From contig JAJZFF010000042.1 in assembly GCA_021805485.1 (NCBI GenBank), positions 1-20,796 on the forward strand: DNA of 20,796 nt, read 5' to 3'. This DNA is from Pseudomonadota bacterium. Its GTDB lineage: Bacteria; Pseudomonadota; Alphaproteobacteria; Acetobacterales; Acetobacteraceae. The position numbers were made by a program, and so were the translations under genes. Every line of letters begins with the position of its first letter. The stretch's first letter is position 1. Positions 15,129 to 20,796 of this stretch are shown here, piece after piece. A model generated the notes under the pieces. The model worked only from the letters and a program-made list of their open reading frames with translations. It did no database searches and was not told the origin of the DNA.

Positions 15129-15959
15129 TCAGCCCTCCGGCGTCAGCCCCTTCAGCACCGCCGTCATCGCCCCGGCCAGTTCGGTTGGCAGCAGGATCGT
15201 CGCGCCCCGGTCCTTGTTCATCTCGTAAACGAGATTCATCTGCCGGATCTTCAGCGCCATCGGGTTCGCGGCATAAACCTCCCCGGCATGGACGATCTGC
15301 TCCGCGATCGCCACCTCCGAGCTCGCCAGCGTCACCCGCGCCTGCTTCTCCTTCTCCGCCTGCGCGTTGCGGCTCATCGCGTCGTTCAGCTCGGCCGGAA
15401 TCCGCACGTCGCGAATTTCCACCGCGATCCCCCCGATCCCCCAATCCTGCGACTTCGCGGCGATCGCGGCGCGGATCTTCGCATCCATCGTCTCGCGGTT
15501 GCCGAGAATCTCGCCCAGCACCATCCCGCTGATGATCTCCCGCAGCGAGGTCTGCGCCACCTGGCCGATCATCGCCCGATAGTCGGTGAGTTCGGTCGCG
15601 ACCCGCCGCACATCCTCCACCTTCCAGAACAGCACCGAATCCACCGCGACCGAAACGCCATCCAGCGTCAGCGTGTTCTCGGCGCTGATGATCGTGCTCT
15701 GCTTGCGGGTATCGACCAGCACATAGACCGTCTCGATGACGGGAATGATGAAGAACACGCCCGGCCCGCGAATGCCGGCGAAGCGGCCGAGCCGCAGCAC
15801 CACCGCGCGCTCCCACTCGTTCGCTGTCCTGAGCGTCAGCCCGCAGACGATGCCGAGCAGCGCCACCACGGCGCCGGGAATGGCCAGTTGCAGCGGCACG
15901 GCGATGACCACGCCAAGCACGATGAGAATGACGGCGATGGTTGCGGCGGAACGGTTCAT
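15129..15959 (-). CDS. Slipin (stomatin/prohibitin-like SPFH membrane protein)
   Basis: A 276-residue membrane protein. Two closely spaced hydrophobic segments (about 6-23 and 27-43) anchor it. An SPFH domain follows from about residue 47 (NEWERAVVLRLGRF, GPGVFFIIPVI, VDSVLFWKVED), then a long Ala/Glu-rich coiled coil (about 190-240), ending TELAGAMTAVLKGL. These are features of bacterial slipins, which oligomerise in the inner membrane and often influence proteases or lipid domains. Slipin genes are frequently paired with an NfeD gene, but none is seen here. The ATG at 15959 has GGGAG about nine bases upstream. The gap to the valS stop is 72 bp with a GC-rich hairpin, so it may be the last gene of the tolC-popZ-valS unit. 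Confidence 0.93.
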   Translation of the reverse strand: MNRSAATIAVILIVLGVVIAVPLQLAIPGAVVALLGIVCGLTLRTANEWERAVVLRLGRFAGIRGPGVFFIIPVIETVYVLVDTRKQSTIISAENTLTLDGVSVAVDSVLFWKVEDVRRVATELTDYRAMIGQVAQTSLREIISGMVLGEILGNRETMDAKIRAAIAAKSQDWGIGGIAVEIRDVRIPAELNDAMSRNAQAEKEKQARVTLASSEVAIAEQIVHAGEVYAANPMALKIRQMNLVYEMNKDRGATILLPTELAGAMTAVLKGLTPEG

Positions 15960-15982
15960 CCGGCGTCTCCCTGCGCCGCCCC

Positions 15983-16003
15983 GCCGCCGCCCCGTGCGGC
16001 GGC
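15983..16003. terminator. GC-rich hairpin between valS and the slipin gene
   Basis: GCCGCCGC and GCGGCGGC form a perfect 8-bp stem with a CCCGT loop, 28 bases after the valS stop on the minus strand. No T run follows on either strand. It may only partly reduce transcription into the slipin gene. Confidence 0.35.
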
Positions 16004-16031
16004 CGTCATGCGGCCAAGACTGATGTTCCGA

Positions 16032-18707
16032 TCATGCGATGCGGGCGAGGGCGGCGTCCAGCCTCGCCATCTCCGCCTCGGCCGCTTCCAGCCGCTCGCG
16101 GTTCTCGGCGATCACATCTTCCGGGGCGCGGCGGACGAAATCCTCGTTGGCGAGCTTGCCGCGCAGCTTGCCGGCCTCGGTCTCGGTCTTCGCACGTGTC
16201 GCGGCGAGGCGCTTGCGCTCGGCGGCAAGGTCGATGATGCCGGCGAGCGGCAGCACCAGCGTCGCCTCGTCCAGAATCGCCTGCGCTGCCCCCTGCGGCA
16301 TCGCGCCCTCCAGCGGCGCCAGAGTCTCCACTCGGGCGAGCCGGCCGATCTCCTCGCGCCAGCGCGCCGCCCGCGCCAGGGTTTCCGGCGCGGCATCGCG
16401 GATCAGCAGGTCGATCCGCGTCGCCGCCGGCACGTTCATCTCGCTGCGCACGGCGCGGATTTCCGAAATCGCGCGGATCGCCCACGACACCTCGTCCCGC
16501 GCCTCCGCCGCTCCGCTCACCGCTTCCGGCGCCGGCCAGGCGGCGCGGATCAGCGAGCCTGGCGCTCCATAGCCGAACTCGTCCCACAGCGCCTCGGTGA
16601 CGAACGGAATCACCGGATGCAGCAGCCGCAGCAGGATGCCGAGCACATGCGCCGCCACCGCGCGCAGTTCGCGGGCGACGTCGTCGTCGCCGGCCAGCCC
16701 CGGCTTCGCCAGTTCGAGGAACCAGTCGCAGAAGTCGCCCCAGGTGAAGCGGTAGCAGGTGAGCGCATAGTCCGCGAGCCGGAACCCCTCCAACGCCTCG
16801 GTCGCATCGAGAACGGCGCGGTTCGCCGCATCGAGAATCCAGCGCGAGAGCGGCAGCGCCGCCGCCTCCGGGCGGAAATCCGCATCCGGCCGGCAGGCGT
16901 TCATTTCGCAGAACCGCGCCGCGTTCCACAGCTTGGTGACGAAGCTGCGATTGGCCTCGACCATGTTCGGCCCGAGCTTGATGTTCCGCCCCGCCCCGCT
17001 CTGCGCGATCACCGTATAGCGCAGCGCGTCCGCTCCGAACTGGTCGATCAGCGCCAGCGGGTCGATCACGTTGCCCTTGGTCTTGCTCATCTTCTGGCCG
17101 CGCTCGTCGCGCACCAGCCCGTTGATCATGACCGTGCGGAACGGCACGTCGCCCATCGCGTAGAGCCCCATCATGATCATCCGGGCCACCCAGAAGAAGA
17201 TGATGTCGAACCCGGTCACCAGCACGTCGCCCGGATAGTAGCGGTCCAGTTCCGGCGTGTTCTCCGGCCAGCCGAGGGTGGAGAACGGCCAGAGGGCGGA
17301 GGAAAACCAGGTGTCGAGCACGTCGTCGTCCTGCCGCAGGTCGACGGCATGGCCGAAATGCTCGGCGGCCTCAGCCCGCGCCGCGTCCTCGGTCTCCGCG
17401 ACGAACACGGTCCCGTCCGGCGCATACCATGCCGGAATCCGGTGCCCCCACCAGAGCTGGCGCGAGATGCACCAGGGCTCGATGTTGCGCATCCAGGCGA
17501 AATACGTGTTTTCCCAGGATTTCGGCACGAACTGCACCCGGCCGTCCTCCACCGCCTCGATCGCCGGCCCCGCCAGCGCCTCGGCGTTGCAGAACCACTG
17601 CTCGGTCAGCAGCGGCTCGATCACCGCGTTCGAGCGGTCGGCGTGCGGCACCGCGTGAACATGCGGCTCGATCTTTTCCAGCGCGCCGGTCTCCTCCAGA
17701 TGCGCCACGATCCGCCGCCGCGCCTCGAACCGGTCGAGCCCGTCGAGACTGTCCAGAAACGCCGCGTCCTGCGGCGCGCACTCCGCGCGGATCTCGGCGA
17801 GGGTGATCCGCGCCTCGCGGTCCAGCACCGAGGGCATCGCGAGCCCATGCCGCTGGCCCACGCCGAAATCGTTGAAATCATGCGCCGGCGTGATCTTCAC
17901 CGCGCCCGATCCCTTCTCCGGGTCGGAGTGCTCGTCGGCGACGATCGGAATCCGCCGCCCGGTGATCGGCAGGATCACGGTGCGGCCGACCAGGTCGGCA
18001 TAGCGTTCGTCGGTCGGGTGCACCGCCACGGCGGTATCGCCGAGCATCGTCTCCGGCCGCGTCGTCGCCACCGTGATGCACCGCCCGGTGCCCTCGACCG
18101 GATAGCGCAGGTGCCAGAGATTCCCCTTCACCTCGCGCATCTCGACCTCGAGGTCGGAAATCGCCGAGCGGAACACCGGGTCCCAGTTCACCAGCCGCTT
18201 GGCGCGGTAGATCAGCCCGTCATTGAACAGCCGGACAAAGATGGTCCGCACCGCCTTCGACAGCCCCTCGTCCATGGTGAAGCGCTCGCGCGACCAGTCC
18301 GGCGAGGCGCCGAGCCGGCGCAGCTGGCGAGTGATGTTGCCGCCCTGCTCGGCCTTCCAGGTCCACACCCGCCCCAGAAAAGCGTCGCGGCCGATTTCCT
18401 GGCGCGACGTGCCCTCGCGCTGGAGTTCGCGCTCCACCATCAGCTGGGTGGCGATGCCGGCATGGTCGGTCCCCGGCTGCCACAGCGCATCCCGCCCGTT
18501 CATCCGGTGGTGGCGGATCAGCACGTCCTGCAACGTCATCGTCAGCGCATGGCCGACATGCAGGCTCCCCGTCACGTTGGGCGGCGGGATCATGATGGTG
18601 AAGGGCGCCGCCGCGCGCGAGGGGTCGGCGGCAAAGGCTCCCGCCTGTTCCCAGAGACCGTAGAGCCGCGCCTCGAACGCGGCCGGATCGAAATTCTTGT
18701 CCAGCAT
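16032..18707 (-). CDS. valS: Valyl-tRNA synthetase
   Basis: An 891-residue class I aminoacyl-tRNA synthetase that charges tRNA-Val. It begins MLDKNFDP. The HIGH motif is the ValRS form HVGH (50-53) in PPPNVTGSLHVGH, and KMSKT (539-543) is the second ATP signature. The CP1 editing domain contains ATTRPETMLGD near 214-224 and removes mischarged threonine. GSGAVKITPAHDFND follows near 267-280 and WCISRQLWWGH near 412-422. A basic and Ala/Glu-rich C-terminal coiled coil (about 825-891) is typical of ValRS. Length is normal. The ATG at 18707 has AGAGG nearby. It lies downstream of popZ with a 159-bp leader that can fold. The tolC-popZ-valS order matches Caulobacter as I recall it. Confidence 0.98.
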   Translation of the reverse strand: MLDKNFDPAAFEARLYGLWEQAGAFAADPSRAAAPFTIMIPPPNVTGSLHVGHALTMTLQDVLIRHHRMNGRDALWQPGTDHAGIATQLMVERELQREGTSRQEIGRDAFLGRVWTWKAEQGGNITRQLRRLGASPDWSRERFTMDEGLSKAVRTIFVRLFNDGLIYRAKRLVNWDPVFRSAISDLEVEMREVKGNLWHLRYPVEGTGRCITVATTRPETMLGDTAVAVHPTDERYADLVGRTVILPITGRRIPIVADEHSDPEKGSGAVKITPAHDFNDFGVGQRHGLAMPSVLDREARITLAEIRAECAPQDAAFLDSLDGLDRFEARRRIVAHLEETGALEKIEPHVHAVPHADRSNAVIEPLLTEQWFCNAEALAGPAIEAVEDGRVQFVPKSWENTYFAWMRNIEPWCISRQLWWGHRIPAWYAPDGTVFVAETEDAARAEAAEHFGHAVDLRQDDDVLDTWFSSALWPFSTLGWPENTPELDRYYPGDVLVTGFDIIFFWVARMIMMGLYAMGDVPFRTVMINGLVRDERGQKMSKTKGNVIDPLALIDQFGADALRYTVIAQSGAGRNIKLGPNMVEANRSFVTKLWNAARFCEMNACRPDADFRPEAAALPLSRWILDAANRAVLDATEALEGFRLADYALTCYRFTWGDFCDWFLELAKPGLAGDDDVARELRAVAAHVLGILLRLLHPVIPFVTEALWDEFGYGAPGSLIRAAWPAPEAVSGAAEARDEVSWAIRAISEIRAVRSEMNVPAATRIDLLIRDAAPETLARAARWREEIGRLARVETLAPLEGAMPQGAAQAILDEATLVLPLAGIIDLAAERKRLAATRAKTETEAGKLRGKLANEDFVRRAPEDVIAENRERLEAAEAEMARLDAALARIA

Positions 18708-18866
18708 GAAGCCTCTATGTGCGAAACCCGGGAGAGACGGAAGGCCGCCGGGCCCGGTATCCCGACTCTGAAAGCCGATGGACTTCAGATCCGGGAGACC
18801 GGAAAAATCAAGATTCAGTGGCCTCGCTGCCCCTGAAATTCACCCGCGAAGTCCAGGAGCAGCGGC
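18708..18866 (-). promoter_or_regulatory. popZ-valS intergenic leader with an imperfect hairpin
   Basis: This 159-bp gap is long compared with the tolC-popZ overlap just upstream. It can form an interrupted hairpin (18761-18795, arms CCCG+CTGAA with TTCAG+CGGG around a 3x3 internal loop), next to a perfect CCGGGCCCGG palindrome (about 18748-18757). TTGATT on the minus strand (about 18807-18812) resembles a -35, but no good -10 follows. valS may have its own promoter or a structured leader. No recognised riboswitch or T-box was seen. Confidence 0.3.
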
Positions 18867-19424
18867 CTAGCGGCCGTCCTCGCCGATCAGCCGCTCGATC
18901 TCGGCGCGGACGATCCGCTCCACGAGGTTGGGCAGGTGGGCATCGAGCCAGGCCTTGAGCAACGGCCGCACTTCCGAGCGGACGACATCCTCGATCGTGA
19001 GATCGCCGCGGCCGAGCGAAAGCCCCCGATCCGCCGATACCGTGCGGCGCAGCGAGTCGATATGGCTCGCGGCGCGCTCCGCGGCTTCGGCGCTGACCAG
19101 GCGTTCGGGATCCTGCAACGACACCGCCGCCGCATCGACCGCCTGCCCGGTGGCCATGCCCGGCGGCGTCGCCTGCGACAGCGCCGGCGCCGAGGCGACG
19201 GCGCCCGGTTGCTCGAACTCGGCCGCGCCGCCGGATTTCGCCGGGCCGCGCCCTTCCGCCACGATCATCGACGGATCGAGGTCGAGCACGGGTTTCCCCG
19301 CCTCCTCGGGCGCGTCCGGCGCCGGCATGGCGACGGCATCGTCATCTTTCAGGATGCGGCGGATGGAGGAAAGGATTTCGTCCATCGAGGGTTCGGCCGC
19401 GGAGTCCGGTGGCGTTCCGCTCAT
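18867..19424 (-). CDS. popZ: Polar organizing protein PopZ (DUF2497)
   Basis: A 185-residue protein with the two conserved ends of PopZ. The N-terminal helix is EPSMDEILSSIRRILKDDD (about 11-29), which recruits client proteins. The C-terminal oligomerisation helices begin DLTIEDVVRSEVRPLLKAWL and include LPNLVERIVRAEIERLI (about 140-181). Between them is a disordered Ala/Pro/Gly-rich linker of about 110 residues that is less strikingly acidic than the one in Caulobacter. In Caulobacter, PopZ forms a polar condensate that anchors the ParB-parS centromere and cell-cycle factors. The ATG overlaps the tolC stop (ATGA) with GAGGA upstream, so it is translated together with tolC. The position between tolC and valS supports the assignment. 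Confidence 0.93.
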   Translation of the reverse strand: MSGTPPDSAAEPSMDEILSSIRRILKDDDAVAMPAPDAPEEAGKPVLDLDPSMIVAEGRGPAKSGGAAEFEQPGAVASAPALSQATPPGMATGQAVDAAAVSLQDPERLVSAEAAERAASHIDSLRRTVSADRGLSLGRGDLTIEDVVRSEVRPLLKAWLDAHLPNLVERIVRAEIERLIGEDGR

Positions 19425-20796
19425 GGGTGTGTGTCCTCGGGCTTGATATGCAGTTCGGTCGGGCCGCTTGGCGCCATTTTGGGCCGCGCGAGAAGGGTGC
19501 CGTCCGGGGCGATGCCGGCGTTGCGGAACGCGACGTCGCCATTGCCGAACAGCGCATCCTTCACGGTATCATAGTATTTGAGGTCGTCGTAATGCGTCAC
19601 CGGCAGGGCGAGATCGGTCGCCGTCAGCCGGCCGATCGCGGCGGCGATCGCATAGGATTGCTCGACCTCGTTGGCGATGTTCTGGATCTGCGTGGTCTGC
19701 GCGTTGAACAGGAGCTGCTGCGCGTTCAGCACGTCGAGCGTGTCGCGGGTGCCGACGATTTCCTGCCGCTCCGTGCCGTCGAGCGCGATCGCGTCGGCCT
19801 TGATCTGCGCGCGGGTGCTGACGATCGCCGCCCTCGAGGCCTTCAGCCCCTCCCACGCCTGCGTCGCCTGCTGCACCGCCGTCCGCTGGGCGTCGATCAC
19901 GGCCGAATAGGCATACTGCACATTGTCCCGTGCCTGGCGGATCGCGGCATATTGCTTGCCGCCCTGGTAGAGCGGGATGGTCAGGTTGGCGAGGATCTGC
20001 CCGCCGGTGGTGCGCGAATGCGGCCCGCCCGGGTTCGACTCGTCGAAGGCCGAGGCGGAGAGCGAGAGCTGCGGTCCGAGCCCGGCCACCGCGGCGTCGA
20101 CCGAATCCTTCTTCGACGCCATGGTGAACAGCGCGGCCACCACGTCCGGATTGTTGCGCAGCGCGGCGTGGGCGAGGGGGGTCTTGCCCCGCACCGGCAG
20201 TTCGAGCGGCTGCGGCGGCACCAGCGTCCGCGCCGGATAGGAGCCGACAAGCTGGCGGAAGCTCTCGTCGGCGATATGCAGGTTGCCTTTGGCCACCGCG
20301 ACCTGCTCCTGCGCCCCGGCGAGCGAGGCCTCGGCCTGCGCGACCGAGGTTTCGGTGATCTCGCCGACATTGAACTGGTCCTTCACCGCGCGCAGCTGCT
20401 GGGCGAGGACGTTCTCGTTGTTGATGTCGAGATCGAGCAGGTGACGGTCGGTGATGACGGTCACATACGCATTGACCACCTTGGTGAAGACGGTCTGCTC
20501 CGTCGAGAGCAGTTGCGCCCTGGCAGCGTACACACCGTTCTTTGCCTCATGCAGCTTGGCGGCGGTCAGCCCGCCATCGAAGATCGACTGGTTGACGGTG
20601 ATCTGCCCGGTCGCGTCGTTGCGCGCCGCGGTCAGGCTGTTGCGCGTCAGGGTTGGCGTGCCGGTGAACGGATTGGTGGTGTTGAACGCGGATTCCGTGG
20701 TCTCGTCGACGCGCCCGGCTGACCCCTGGATCGTGACGGTGGGCCGCCAGCCGGAAAGCGCCGCCGGCACGTTCTCGTCGGTGGCGCGCAGCGTCG
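19421..20796 (-). CDS. tolC: TolC-family outer-membrane efflux protein, 5' end missing
   Basis: About 457 residues are visible; the signal peptide and first residues lie beyond the right edge. The visible part starts TLRATDENVPAALSGWRPTVT, a segment near residue 50 in alphaproteobacterial TolC/RsaF-like proteins. A GTG inside it (20770) is only an internal Val codon. Two repeated halves of long helices and beta strands can be seen: QSIFDGGLTAAKLHEAKN with FNVGEITETSVAQAEA, then IPLYQGGKQYAAIRQARDN with GTRDTLDVLNAQQLLFNAQ. The family forms trimeric outer-membrane channels for ABC and RND exporters. The YbhG-like adaptor about 15 kb away would need such a partner, though nothing ties them directly. 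The stop overlaps the popZ start. Confidence 0.95.
   Translation of the reverse strand, partial: TLRATDENVPAALSGWRPTVTIQGSAGRVDETTESAFNTTNPFTGTPTLTRNSLTAARNDATGQITVNQSIFDGGLTAAKLHEAKNGVYAARAQLLSTEQTVFTKVVNAYVTVITDRHLLDLDINNENVLAQQLRAVKDQFNVGEITETSVAQAEASLAGAQEQVAVAKGNLHIADESFRQLVGSYPARTLVPPQPLELPVRGKTPLAHAALRNNPDVVAALFTMASKKDSVDAAVAGLGPQLSLSASAFDESNPGGPHSRTTGGQILANLTIPLYQGGKQYAAIRQARDNVQYAYSAVIDAQRTAVQQATQAWEGLKASRAAIVSTRAQIKADAIALDGTERQEIVGTRDTLDVLNAQQLLFNAQTTQIQNIANEVEQSYAIAAAIGRLTATDLALPVTHYDDLKYYDTVKDALFGNGDVAFRNAGIAPDGTLLARPKMAPSGPTELHIKPEDTHP

Noticed and set aside
16006..16929. A 307-codon minus-strand frame overlapping the 3' end of valS in another register
   Set aside because: valS reads intact through the whole region to a normal coiled-coil end. 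The other frame is an Arg/Gly-rich shadow.
15288..18836. A 1182-codon open frame on the plus strand, opposite valS and the slipin gene
   Set aside because: It is antisense to two clearly identified genes. Its product is a His/Arg/Pro-rich low-information sequence, as expected when strong GC3 bias removes stop codons from an antisense frame.
20768..20770. GTG as the start codon of the TolC-family protein
   Set aside because: The frame stays open to the window edge and encodes the conserved LRATDEN segment upstream, so this is an internal valine codon of a truncated gene.
1..20796. tRNA or rRNA genes, CRISPR arrays, insertion sequences, attachment sites or origins
   Set aside because: None was seen on reading the sequence. 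Nearly all of it is accounted for by adjoining protein genes, and the gaps are short.

Overview
The window is a GC-rich (about two thirds G+C by eye), densely coded stretch of an alphaproteobacterial chromosome. The best guess is Acetobacteraceae/Rhodospirillales, for example an Acidiphilium-like organism. The grounds are a secB gene, a popZ gene between tolC and valS, a thrC-M16 peptidase pair and a type 2 argC, together with the strong GC3 bias. There is no tRNA, rRNA, CRISPR array, transposase or integrase, and no gene-free stretch longer than about 170 bp.

Left third (1-7183, all on the minus strand). Reading in the direction of transcription: a LysR regulator, a 75-residue exported peptide of unknown function, a pair of terminator-like hairpins, a four-gene exporter operon closely resembling E. 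coli ybhGFSR (membrane fusion protein, fused double ATPase, two ABC-2 permeases), and then the start of hcp (hybrid cluster protein), cut by the window edge. A perfect FNR-type palindrome (TTGAT-N4-ATCAA) lies just upstream of the exporter operon, and a one-mismatch copy lies upstream of hcp. This suggests that one CRP/FNR-family regulator, responding to low oxygen or NO, controls both. E. coli ybhGFSR instead follows a TetR-type gene (cecR), which is absent here. The ybhS-like permease carries an apparent one-base frameshift in its last 14 codons.

Middle (7184-11062). The LysR gene is divergent from mmsA (CoA-acylating methylmalonate-semialdehyde dehydrogenase). mmsA converges on an argC-thpR pair (arginine biosynthesis; 2'-5' RNA ligase-like phosphodiesterase), with two strong hairpins between them. 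argC is divergent from secB.

Right half (11128-20796). thrC, an M16 zinc peptidase and pmbA/tldE form a plus-strand operon joined by 4-base start/stop overlaps. It converges on a minus-strand run tolC (5' end outside the window) - popZ - valS - slipin. These are mainly housekeeping genes: threonine synthesis, protein processing, outer-membrane export, polar organisation, tRNA charging and a membrane SPFH protein.

The parts most worth a second look are the shared FNR-type sites around the exporter and hcp, the ybhS frameshift, the short repeats between the exporter and hcp, and the unknown exported peptide. I see no clear sign of a wholly new multi-gene system.
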